Shown: positions 1-10,619 of the stretch, piece by piece | Layout: every line of letters begins with the position of its first letter | Position numbering within the stretch: position 1 is the stretch's first letter | From: Neonectria sp. B-13 | Taxonomy: Eukaryota > Ascomycota > Sordariomycetes > Hypocreales > Nectriaceae | DNA length: 64,000 nt | Direction of reading: 5' to 3' | Assembly (NCBI GenBank): GCA_002682825.1 | Contig: NOKP01000015.1 | Span: 434,001-498,000 of the forward strand | The notes under the pieces: model-generated | Databases searched by the model: none | Seen by the model: the letters and a program-made list of their open reading frames with translations, nothing else | Told to the model about the DNA's origin: nothing | Program-made: the position numbers and the translations under genes

Positions 1-186
1 TGTCAAAGGGATAGGGAGGTAATTAAGCACGATACACTCACATGTCCCTCCTCTGCGAGAAGACACTCCATAAATAAGGTAGGAGGCCGCCGGTACCCTG
101 CAGGTCCTACTGTTGCCTTTCACACTACCAACGAGACGCAGTATTTGACGACAACAGTAGCAAATTCATAGTTGCGATAACCTCCA

Positions 187-2118
187 CTATCCAAACACGG
201 TCCACGACTTCGTCCCAGCCATGATATCCATCCAGTGGCTTTGCTGCGGCACCGAGTCTTTGTCAAACGCCGTCCATATCGCAAGCAGCAATTGTCTTGC
301 GACGGTCACTGAGTTGGACAGAATTCCCTGATCCAGCTCGCTTAACCGTGACAGGAGAAAAGCTCGTGCCTGAGCTACCTCGAGAGATCTTGATTCCTGG
401 GGTGGCGCCGTCGAGATCGTGTCAGTATCTTCAGGCGAGGTGTTCTTTTCTTGGTCGATAGTAAATCGGCTTTGCTTGCATGCCGTCTCCGGGCCTTCGA
501 TAGTTTCGTAACGCAAACCACTGCCGGCGCAGACACAAAGTAGCGGCTGCAGACACCGCATGGGAGACGTGGATGGAATCTCTTCTATGACTTTGCCAAT
601 GCGGATAGCAAGCCCAGTCACCCACTGACTCCGGAACACGTCGCTATCTCCAACTTCTTGCTTAGGGAGACGTCTCGACAGTAAGTCGGGAAAACTCTGA
701 TACAGCTGCAACAGAGATGAAAGGCGAAAAGCTTCGGTGGCGTTGTACAAGTCAAGTCGCACTGGCTCTTCGTCGCTCCGAGTACCATCGGATTCCTCGG
801 GTTTGTTCGGAACTTCGATTGACAAGAGCCTTTCCTCAAGCTTCTGCCCTTCTCCAATGTCGTGAAGGGCCTGAAGCATGAGGTCACAAGTCGCGACTGG
901 TCGGTGGCGCCAGAGTTCGCGAGACCTTCGACATAGAGCCATGGCTTTACCAAGCAACATGACAACCCCAGTCGACACACCCGTCCAAGGATGCAGATCA
1001 CGGGGGTCTAACGTTAAATCGGCTGTATTCCACTCAAGAAGCACACTGATATCCTCTTCCCGGTTGCTCACAATACCTCGGAGCATTTGTTCATAGACGA
1101 GGCATCCCCTGAAGAACCCCAGCAACTGTCGATCTTCTTCATGCAAGGAACGAAGGTTAAGCTCAAGAAGATCTAGCACAACTCGAGCGTTCCCTAGGTA
1201 CTGCAGTCCAAGCTCTTTAGAGTCCACCCAGCTGCAGGATGAGCTCATGCAGAACAGGGATATGAGCAAGCCAGCGGGAACGGAGGATACATCGTTAGGC
1301 GCTTCGAAGAGGGTCTGCAATTCCTGGATCAACGCCTGGTTTGCTAGCCGCGGAGCCAGTGCTGTCACTTCCTTGAAGTCGGGTGAGTCGATACTAAGTG
1401 TGGTACTGGCCATGCTCTGGAGAGAATAGAACAGAACTTCCGAAGAACCCCAGAGGGATGAGCAAAGGCGGCGAAACGGGTTATCTGGTGAGTCAAATGC
1501 GGACCACACGCCACACACTGACTTGAACCATAGCTCAACGAGTTTAGTAGACGGTTGGGTTAGGGTTTGGCACAGATTGGGCTTGTGTGTTAAATGACAG
1601 TGTCCATCCAAATGAGGCGGCGATTGCACTCGATCTGGGTATTGACCACCCAACTTTGGCGATTTGAACAAGCTGTCGTCGTTCTTTTGTTTGATCCGGA
1701 TCATTTCGTTGGCAGCCAAGCTTACACCAGTTCCAGTGGTTGAATTAATCGCATCTTCTGTAATTGCTCTGCGCGGTTGTCGAGTCGGTCCCTGCCGATT
1801 TGGACGAGCGCAAATCGACTTTGACGCAGCCGACACGAGCTGGTCGAACTCGACGGGCTCAGCCGGTAGTGAGACGCGTCGGTTCTCATACTTTGTGGAC
1901 CATTTCAAATCTTTCTGATAGCCTGGACAAGCGACGCCTTTGGAGACACAATTGCGGCACTGCGGCGTCTCCTCGCCACATTTTAGCTGCGCGTGTGGGT
2001 GTGAGCATCACGAAGGCGATCTGACAGCAGAGAGCTGAGATAAGACAGTGGAGAGTAGACCTACCCGCTTGATCTTGCAGGTGCGACACCCGGCCCGGGA
2101 CTTGGAGCGGCACTTCAT
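187..2118 (-). CDS. Zn2Cys6 transcription factor with Fungal_trans_2-type C-terminus
   Basis: Two exons read on the minus strand: 2118-2065 and 1986-187, with one intron 1987-2064 (GTAGGT...GCGCAG). The product is 617 aa. Residues 3-38 form a complete binuclear zinc cluster; the first half (C-RTC-KIKR) ends exon 1 and the second half (KCGEETPQCRNC...C) begins exon 2, so the cluster reads CX2CX6CX5CX2CX6C across the splice. The rest is Ser/Thr-rich linker and then a helical region (CSWVDSKELGLQYLGNA and onward) of the kind seen in Fungal_trans_2 (PF11951) regulators. The start is the only ATG just ahead of the cluster. DNA-binding regulation of RNA polymerase II genes is known for the family; the targets cannot be read from the sequence. 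The nearest gene is the divergent permease at 3218, which is a possible but unproven target. Confidence 0.85.
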
Positions 2119-3217
2119 CTGACTTGGACGCGCTTGGGAAGGTCTGCTGCTTGGCATCGACGACCAAGAATCTGGGGAAACGACGGGCTGTGCAGTAGGT
2201 GTTAGTAATGGAAAACAATTCGGCGAGTCCTCGAGCGACGAGGAGGCACTCCACAGTGCAGCTTCGGGTCGTATTATGCGGGGTAGTTATCGCAGACGCC
2301 CTCTGCCTCCGGAGTCAGTCCTGTTTGGGCGTCTTGTGCTCCCTCACTATCAGTGACAAAAGTGCCGAGCATCCGAATCGCAGCGTCTCAGCCGTGTCAT
2401 TAAACATAGGCCTGGTGCAGTTCTAACCCCATTCAGTACCTTTTTAGGCCACAGATAAGCCCTCTCTCGGTGCACCTAATGATTGCAGATTAAGCCCCCG
2501 ACCAAGTCCCAGGATCAATGACATCCATCCACGATGTCTCAGGCGCGCCTGTCAGTCAAGTGTGACCAGTCACATCTCACCTCTAAAGATGCATCGAGCT
2601 AGTCATTGCACCTCCAGACGAAACATTGCGCATTGATGCTAAGATTACCTTCCGCCTCCTCGACACAGGATGCCGTCCCAAAGCAAAGCACACTCGCAAA
2701 ACGCAGGTGAATCCTCCTTAAAGGCCAAGCCAACATCCGAACACATGTCCTCGTTCTCCAGCCAATTTTCGTCAGCTGGTCGCGGTCGCACAGTCACTAG
2801 GATAATGTTGCTTGTTTGAGCGACGCCGTGCTCTTGGACCCGAACCGATCGACACCTCGCTAGGGACATTTTACCTATTTCTAGCTTAGCCTCCACGAGA
2901 ACCTGGTCCCCCGACCGCGTCCATGCATGAGACATGGTCTAGACCTCAGTTTGGGGTACTTCCTGGCCTTAATTAATCAGTGGCTGTCTTTGTACTCCGT
3001 ATACTGGACGGTATCTTGCCGACCATGCATCACCAGCCACGAACTGTCTCTAGTCCTTGGCTCTTATCATTGCCAAAAGAAGTACGAATACTCTGCCCAG
3101 GTAGCATCAGCCATATAAGACAGCGCGTCTTGCCGTTACAATTGACGCGATCTCAATCCACGTTTTGCTTGCCCATTCCACTCCTGTGCCACCTCTTCTT
3201 TTGAGGCACCACAAGCA
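2119..3217. other. Intergenic region between divergent regulator and permease
   Basis: About 1.1 kb with no supported gene. It holds the 5' sides of two divergently transcribed genes, the Zn2Cys6 regulator (-) and the APC permease (+). The short open frames here show no recognisable motif and no sensible splicing. A CCATATAAGA stretch near 3110 is a plausible TATA-like element for the permease, about 105 bp ahead of its ATG. Confidence 0.5.
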
Positions 3218-5136
3218 ATGTCTGATATTAAGAAGTCCCTGTCCAACACGGCCGACGCGGCCGACGTGGCGGTCGGTGCCTCGCGTGATGTCCACGACCT
3301 CGAGGTCCTCGGGTATAAGCCCGAAATGCGACGGAACCGGACCATGTTTACGCTTCTTTTCCAGTCTCTTGCTATCGCTGCGGTTCGTCGTCATAGCCCG
3401 CCTCATTGTTGCCTGGACGTGTAGCTAAGGAACGCAGATACCTTATGGCTTTGGGTCGCCTCTCATCACAGCCATCTACGGAGGAGGTTCGCTGGTCCCG
3501 TCCACAACGTCAGAGCCCGATCACATGCTTATAATATTCTAGGCCAACTTCCCATGTTTGTCGGATGGGTCGCTGTATGCATGTTGTCTGAGTGCGTCGC
3601 CCTGTCCCTCGCCGAGCTTGCCTCCCGGTATCCCACATCGGCCGGACCGTACTACTGGGCGTACCAACTCGCAAGTCCCAAGACACGCACTGTTTTCTCC
3701 TTCCTTACTGGTTGGGTTTGGCTCATTGGCAACTGGACCATCACTCTCTCCGTCAACTTTGGCATGGCCTCTCTAATTGCCGCGACCGTGGCCTTGTACC
3801 ACCCCGAGTTCAGCCCAGAGCCTTGGCAGCTTCTGTTGATCTTCTACGCCATGTGCATCTTGACCTTCTTCATAGTTGCATATGGCAACTCGGTCTTGCC
3901 TATTGTCGATACGCTCTGCGCTGCGTTCACCATCCTGGCCATCATTGCTACAATGGTCGCTATGTCAGTCAAGGCAGATGTGGGCCGCCACACGGTCAAA
4001 GACACACTTGTAGGTCCTCGACTTCCCAGGACAGCTATTTGCAATCCCCCTCAAAATCAACGGAATGGCACCAAACTCATTGCGCATGTCTAGGGCTTCT
4101 ACGATACGACCTTGTCCGGATGGGGCTCATTTTCCTTCTTCATCGGCATCTTGCCTGGCGCCTACACGTACGCACTCTCTTTCTAGAGTAATTACTAGTA
4201 CTGACAAATCTTCAGATTCTCTGCCATTGGAATGATATCTTCCATGGCTGAAGAGTGCGGGGACGCAACTGTAAGGTTGCCGAGAGCATTGTCCCTATGT
4301 GTTCCCATCGGTGGCCTGGCGGGCCTCTTTTTTGTACGCACCAAGATCTGATCCAAATCTACGTTTCTTGACCAGATACTAATTACAGAGAAGATCATCC
4401 CCATATGCGCCACCCTCCCCGATTTGACCGAAATCATCGAGAACTCTCCCGTGAGCCAGGCCCTCCCATACATCTACGGACAGGTCATGGGAACGCCCGG
4501 AGGTGGTCTAGCCTTGACCTTTCTCATCATTGTCATTACTGTGTTCTGCTCGATCTCTATCACTGTCGCAGCCTCACGATGCACCTGGGCTTTCGCGCGC
4601 GATCAGGCGATTCCTTGGTCACGACTCTGGAGCAGAGTCGACGAGCGTCATGGTGTGCCTATTTGGGCACTGGCGCTTACCACCATTGTCCAGATGCTTC
4701 TCGGGCTCATCAACCTCGGCTCATCGTCCGCGTTTATTGCGTTTGTCTCTGTGGGCGTCATTGCACTAGCTCTCTCTTACGGCATTCCCATCTCACTCTC
4801 CGTCTATCATAGGCGTCGTGAGGTAGCGGCGGCACGATGGAAAATGCCCAACAAGCTAGGATGGGTAGTGAATGTGATTGCACTGGCTTGGATTTCCTTT
4901 GAAGTTGTCCTTTTCGCCATGCCCTCAGTTCTACCGGTCACAGCCGTCACCATGAACTACGCCAGTGTGGTTCTAGCCGGTTTTCTCTTCATCAGTGCCG
5001 TATGGTACGCGATACACGCGAGAAAGGGTATGTTCGGCAATTCTGTTCCAGACCCATTTCTAGTACTGACATTTGTACAGTATTCACAGGTCCACCGGAG
5101 TCTGCTGGCTTGACCATAGATGGCGACAGCGCATGA
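3218..5136 (+). CDS. APC-superfamily amino acid / GABA / choline-type permease
   Basis: Seven exons: 3218-3382, 3438-3486, 3543-4009, 4094-4167, 4216-4333, 4394-5027 and 5081-5136, giving 520 aa. The protein is a polytopic membrane transporter of the AA_permease_2 / amino acid-choline transporter type. The family signatures are FTLLFQSLAIAAIPYGFGSP, then LAELASRYPTSAGPYYW, then GMISSMAEECGDATVRLPRA, each joined correctly by splicing. The acceptor of the fifth intron is uncertain: AG at 4393 gives LFF-IIPIC, which fits the family best, while AG at 4390 would add one Lys. The family imports amino acids, GABA or choline across the plasma membrane; the substrate cannot be fixed from sequence. The N-terminal tail of about 45 residues is hydrophilic and cytosolic. 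It is divergent from the regulator at 187-2118. Confidence 0.85.
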
Positions 5137-5687
5137 TTTTAGTCATTATCAGTCATGATTGGAGTTTGCCGGAATATTGGACAATTGGAGTACTCTCTTG
5201 CCATACTCTCTCAGCGTTGAGACTTATGGATCTTCAAGTGAGCGGTCGCGGGAAAGTTCCTGCTTGATGGAGGTCTTTTGGGTTCATTTATGGAGGAGCG
5301 AGCCTTTATTTGCAGTAATAGAATATCCAACTTTTGACTCCAGCCACAGCTACCCAGCGACGTTCTCTCCAACCTCAATGCAGTCGGCTTCTTCGCTATA
5401 TCATAGAGGTTCTTAGCCTGACCATATCATTATCAGGACCGACCCTTTTTCGAAGCTTAAAACCTCAGATAAAAGCATTTGAATTAATTCAATTAATTCA
5501 ACCAGCCGTACGTCATCCAGCCTGATGCTCTACATCATTAGCCGGCATATCGCCATGCTTGTGGATACCGACCGTAGTTTATCTGAGTAATGCGGTCGGC
5601 AAGCCCCACTCTCTTATCATGCTCGGCTTGCATTCTTTCCCCATCTTCTAATCACTGCTCCTTCAACTTCATAAACACCAGTTCAGA
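5137..5687. other. Intergenic, AT-rich
   Basis: No gene is seen. It contains two adjacent copies of AATTAATTC at about 5482-5499. The rest is the 3' flank of the permease and the 5' flank of the tRNA-editing gene, which are in tandem on the plus strand. Confidence 0.4.
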
Positions 5688-7109
5688 ATGATCGAGTCCA
5701 TTCCAAGTTCCCAAGTCCACGTTGTGGGAGCACTGGCATGTCAAAGAGACTCATACCTTCGCAGTATTGAGGCAGAAGTGGTATCATGTGTCAAATTCTC
5801 ACCGCCAAAGGTCAAACAGACGAACGGCCAGAAAAAGAAGCAGGCCTCAGCGAATTCTTCAACTCTAGATCATGCAGACTCGTGGCTGGTCGAGTTTTCT
5901 GATTCTGTCCTATTTCCCGAAGGTATTTTCATGAATCACTAGTCTCTCTATTCGATCTTACAAAATCTTCAGGTGGCGGTCAACCCTCTGACCACGGTTC
6001 TGTATTGCCTTTGGCTCCTTCTTCTCCAGAGCCAATCCCCATCACGCGTGTCGAGCGTCAGGGGCTTTGGTGCGTCTATCATGTGGGTGAGGCCTTAACT
6101 CCTGGCTTGAAAGTTCGCCAGGACGTCGATTTCAATCGCCGATGGGACCACATGCAGCAGCACACTGGCCAACACCTGCTCTCCGCTGTCATGGACACTT
6201 ACGAAAACCTCAAAACTCTGGGTTGGGGCATGGGAACAGAGGGCGGAATGAACTACGTGGACTTGCCCAGAAAGCCGTCTCAGTCAGAGATGCAAACCAT
6301 TCAAGACAGGTGCAATGAGGTCATTCGCGAAAATGTGACCATTACAGTCACCACTCCCGACGGAGCCGAAACCAATAAGCTGCCTGGCGATTACGACCAA
6401 GACAAGGGCCTCATTCGCGTCATTCATATTGGAGACCTTGACCAGAACACGTACGTCCGTCAACCACCTTGCGTTCCACAACTAACGTGGCATTCCCAGA
6501 TGCTGCGGCACTCACCTAGCCCAAACGTCACACATCTCTCTCATTATGCTGCATTTCACTCAGCCTGTCCATTCGACGAACTTCCGCCTGTACTTCTCTG
6601 CAGGTGATCGAGCTATAAGGGCATCCACAGAGTCCATCAATGCGCTTCGGTCAATTGCGAAAACTACATCCTCGTCAAGCGTACCTGCTGAGGTGGTCAC
6701 TAGTGTCCAAAGAGTCTGTGACACTGCAGTAGATTTGAAGAGACGAGAGAGGAACTTGCTATCAGAGATTGCAAAGTTTGAAGGGGAGCGAGTGAAAGCT
6801 GCTCTGCAGGCTGGACAGAATGCATGGGTCTACCGGCCTTTGGATACTCTTGACTTCCTGAACATGGTCGTTTTTGAGGTGAAAGATTCAGTGAGAGACG
6901 GGCGTACTGTTATCTTGGTTAGTGGTGAAGGCCAAGGAGGTGGGCCAGTTGTGGTCATTGGGCAGAAAGATTCAGTGTCGGAGATTGCCAGAAAGATCCA
7001 AGAACTTGTTCCACATGTCAAGGGTGGAGGCAAGGGGGAGAGATGGCAAGGCAAGGCAAAGGAATGGAAGAAGGGAGATCTGGAAGCAATCAAGAGCTTA
7101 GTAGCTTAG
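5688..7109 (+). CDS. Free-standing alanyl-tRNA editing protein (AlaX / AARSD1 type)
   Basis: Three exons: 5688-5922, 5973-6450 and 6500-7109, giving 440 aa. It belongs to the trans-editing proteins related to the editing domain of alanyl-tRNA synthetase, which hydrolyse Ser (or Gly) wrongly attached to tRNA-Ala in the cytosol. Visible evidence: the FPEGGGQPSDHG motif created exactly at the first splice junction, the zinc-binding HMQQHTGQHLLSA motif, and the second zinc motif CCGTHL created at the second splice junction. The C-terminal third has a heptad-rich helix (TAVDLKRRERNLLSEIAKFE), then a DHHA1-like part with a Gly-rich SGEGQGGGP loop. All metal-binding positions (H-x3-H and C-x3-H) are present, so it should be active. 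It is a housekeeping gene with no functional link to its neighbours. Confidence 0.9.
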
Positions 7110-7325
7110 TGAGTAATTTCATGACAACCAGTGTCAATATTTCCATTCAGGTACAGACATGGGCGTTACGGGGACAGTGGAAGTGACGACTTGTGATCAA
7201 AATCATGTCTTCAGTTCTAATTTCCTCTAATTATGTGTGTTGGTATCATTGACTCATCCCTCATCTGTTGGTACACCCATTCCTTCTTATTCACGTTTTC
7301 CCCGGGCTAGATAAGCCTCGAACTG

Positions 7326-8549
7326 CTAAGCATTGCTCGCTTCGAGATTGTCTCCTCCTTGAAGTAACTCCTCGTCCAAATAGCCTGGTGGGCTTGACCA
7401 TTCGTCCTGGTAACAAGGCAGGCTCTCGATAACCCATCCAGAAGCCATGTTGGGGTCATCAGCCAGGGCGACCCGGTAGTTCAAGCGTAGGATCCGTCCA
7501 ACGCCTGTTCGAATTGCCAAATCCGGCTTGCCTTCGGGGAAATGCTCTTTGACGAACACGATCTCGACAACCAGCGAATGAGTTACCTCGGTACCGTCAG
7601 GGCTCTTTGTGTCGTAGGAATAGGTGAGTTGAGGGCTGTTGGAGTTTTGGCGGATATCGAAACTGAATTCCATCTCAGCTGTCCCTTCGGCATCTTTTGA
7701 CTTCCATCCACTGTAGAGGCCCTTCTCTCCTAAAAGCCTAGTCTTTTTGCGAACCAAGCTTGTATTCCCAGCCGCAGACGCTGCACCACTATGTCTCTCG
7801 CACGCCTTAGCAACTGCTTTGATGTTCTCTTCCAGCCGCCAAGCTCCCTTCCAGATACGCCAGAGCTGGTGGTTCTGACCGTTCCCTGGGCAGTTAAGAA
7901 GGCCGTCGAGCCTGAGTGAAACCTTGTTAACTCCGCCCGGGCAAATGATGGAGTCGATTTGGCTGCTGATGTTGATTCCCGCAGAAGGAAACTTGCGCGT
8001 TGATGAAAGAGGGCCACTTGGAACAGGCAAGCTGCGTCTGACGGTAAGGGTGCGTTTGAAGGTTGCGGTCTGGGGGGCGCTGCTCGGCGTGTCTTTGGAC
8101 TTGAAGTGGACTTCAGCCTGGAACTCGTAGGAAACGGACAGTAGAGCGGAATCCATGGAAGCCGGAAGGTGGTCTGGGATGAGGGTGGAAAAGGGAAACT
8201 GATGACTGCCGTTCCGTAGAGTCGTTGATTGATCCAGGAACCGCCATTCGTGCAGCGCAACAGATTGATCCTTGCAGTTGACACATCGGTTCTTGAAGGG
8301 CCTCTTCTGGATGGTGTGGATGTTGAGTGCAGCGCTGAATCCTTCAATCTCCGCAGAGCCCTCCTTGATGTTGAGTGATAATTGGCCTGACAGGAATGAA
8401 GGTAGGCTTCCTTCGTCGCTTCCAAGGATGATGGTAGGTGAACTTTCAATTGTCCAATCGATTGAAACTGCCGGGGTATGTCGATCTCGAGAGGCTTTGG
8501 TGAACGGCAAGCTCCGAAGAGGCCTTACAAGGTTTGTCAGGTCCGGCAT
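7326..8549 (-). CDS. Arrestin-like (alpha-arrestin N-domain) protein
   Basis: A single-exon gene of 407 aa starting at ATG 8549. The N-terminal half reads as an arrestin beta-sandwich: a strand-rich GQLSLNIKEGSAEIEGFSAA segment, then FPFSTLIPDHLPASMD, the fungal arrestin element F-x-F-x-x-x-(I/L)P-x-x-LP. The C-terminal half (ISSQIDSIICPGGVNKVSLRL onward) resembles the second arrestin lobe. Fungal alpha-arrestins are adaptors that bring the Rsp5-type ubiquitin ligase to plasma-membrane transporters. I see no clear PPxY ligase-binding motif in this protein, so it may work through a partner or belong to another arrestin clade. It is shorter than typical ART proteins (500-800 aa). It converges on the tRNA-editing gene with only about 215 bp between the stops. 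Confidence 0.7.
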   Translation of the reverse strand: MPDLTNLVRPLRSLPFTKASRDRHTPAVSIDWTIESSPTIILGSDEGSLPSFLSGQLSLNIKEGSAEIEGFSAALNIHTIQKRPFKNRCVNCKDQSVALHEWRFLDQSTTLRNGSHQFPFSTLIPDHLPASMDSALLSVSYEFQAEVHFKSKDTPSSAPQTATFKRTLTVRRSLPVPSGPLSSTRKFPSAGINISSQIDSIICPGGVNKVSLRLDGLLNCPGNGQNHQLWRIWKGAWRLEENIKAVAKACERHSGAASAAGNTSLVRKKTRLLGEKGLYSGWKSKDAEGTAEMEFSFDIRQNSNSPQLTYSYDTKSPDGTEVTHSLVVEIVFVKEHFPEGKPDLAIRTGVGRILRLNYRVALADDPNMASGWVIESLPCYQDEWSSPPGYLDEELLQGGDNLEASNA

Positions 8550-10619
8550 GGTACGTGAACAGCGTCACAGGTTGTACGCCCACGGTGTATTATATGGCAA
8601 GGATCTGGTAGTTGAGATGACGAGATTTGTCCTGGAGGTGTCGGAGAGCCCGGTGTGAAGCAGTCGGCGATGAGTGTTCAAAGAAGTAACAAGGTCCTTT
8701 CACTCAAAATATATTGAGCAAAGAAGGAAATCTCTTCATGGGCGAGTTCCTCTTTTATGTCGAGGCCGCGAATGCGGTGCGCCTCGTCGTGAGAACCCTC
8801 AATCTAGTAAGGGCGAGACCTCCAGAAGGGGTCCATACGTCGGTATAATATGCCACAATAGGTCTAGGCGATCACGGTCCGGGAGCACCCACTCTTAGTC
8901 CAGGGCCGGACTGAAAGGTCCCGCTTGCTTCAAGGCCCAGTTCTTCGGGTAACTCATTGGATGCTACGCCATCAACTCCCGTGCCTGGCATTCCAGGTTC
9001 GTCGAGAACTTCGGCCCCATTATTCGAACGATAGGTCGTCCGGGTGTTAGCGAAGATGCAGACACCACCTCATTTAGCCATGTGATGAACTAGGCCTCTT
9101 TTAGAAGCTTTCGCCGGCGAGAGCAACCGAGCGAGATTCAACGACCAGGCCACGTACTTCAACAGCCACCGTTGCACCACGATATTTCGGCTTCACAGTG
9201 AGCTCGTCAGCAAGGGTGTTTCTTTTGTCATAAAGACTAGATGGCTTAAGGAAGTGGGGCCGCACTGTTTGACCGAAGAACCACATCAATGTTCGTATTT
9301 CAGCCGCTCAAACTGCAACTCACGATGCAACTTTAATTGAAGACCCCGTCTCTCACTACTGAGTCGTAGTCCAACATCAACCAGCCACAGAGCCAGGTGT
9401 TCCTTACTCGGTGAGCTCCTTAGTAGCCGATCTGATCACCAACAAGGACTAACGATCATTGTGCACTGAAATATTCAACAATGAAGGTGAGAAGCAGGCA
9501 TCGTATGCATGTCTGACGCATCCGTTCACCATACACAGCATGAGCAAGCATCAAATGTCCACCAACGAGGGGAGCAAGCTTGAAGCCCCTCGTCCCATCA
9601 TCACTAATAAAATTTAGTTATGATTTCGATATAAAAATGTGACGCCTTTGTTGCGAAAACGGACATTCGTTTTAGTGGGGTGTCGCGGTCAACTGCCTAT
9701 TTGGGCCATTTCCTCTTTCGTCCCTCGTCACTTGGCTTCAAGCTGCTCAGATCCTGCCCCTTGACTCCTTGTCATGGCGATGTCGCAAGGCGATACCTAG
9801 TACACGGGAGGGATTGTAAGTGTCATGTGAATGGGAAAATATGAGAGATCGATTTCTTGAGCGATTCTTGGTGCTGTCGCTTTGCTCATTTCAATTCCCA
9901 AGTACTCAACAACGCGAGTCGGTGTAGGGTACGGCGCGTGCATGCAAACATTACCGGATGAATGTCCAACGGGCAGTAGAATTACGTACTAATGATATGA
10001 AATGAGCTTGGTGGAAGTTGATACTTCATTCGTACTTCAACAGACAGACATCCCAGCTGTCCAATTTCTACGAGCACCGTGTCTGCTGGTGACGAAGCTG
10101 TTATGCAGCACAGTCGCCCAACGTCCGCGTTCAGGTGACCGTTGACACGAGCTTAATCGAACTGACAATCCCAGTTTGGTGGTCTTCCTTTACTAGCGGG
10201 CCGTTGACAGCTCCCTGGTGTAGAAATAGTGTCACCTATATGCCTCTGCCCTGGTTCACAGAGATCCGAGGCCCCGACAACGGGACTCGCGGAATATCAG
10301 GATCCATGGCTTCAGATAATTATTGCTCTCTGGGAGGCGGGGCGACAGACATCGGACCACTCGGCAATAAATCAGCTGCATGCAGGCATCATTCGAATCG
10401 ACGCCTGGAACGTGCAGAACTGCAGATGCGATCAGGTGGATTTAAGATGCCCGGGCGTCTACGATCGGAGCAGGAGCTCGAGCTTGATTGTTGGGATCGA
10501 GCGGGGAACACCGAGGTTAGGGATGACGGACCAGGGATAGTTGACGGCTTAGTACTAAATAGGTCTAGATACAGAGTTTGTGTTGGATCGCAGGACAAGT
10601 CGCCTACGAGTGGAGCACG
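8550..10619. other. Long intergenic region, no supported gene
   Basis: About 2.1 kb between the divergent arrestin-like gene and the Zn2Cys6 gene. The open frames are short, lack known motifs and do not splice into anything recognisable. It must contain both promoters. No repeats or RNA genes were identified. Confidence 0.5.

Noticed and set aside
1557..1572. Telomere-like GGTTAGGGTTTGG stretch
   Set aside because: A single short match inside the coding sequence of the first regulator, not a repeat array.
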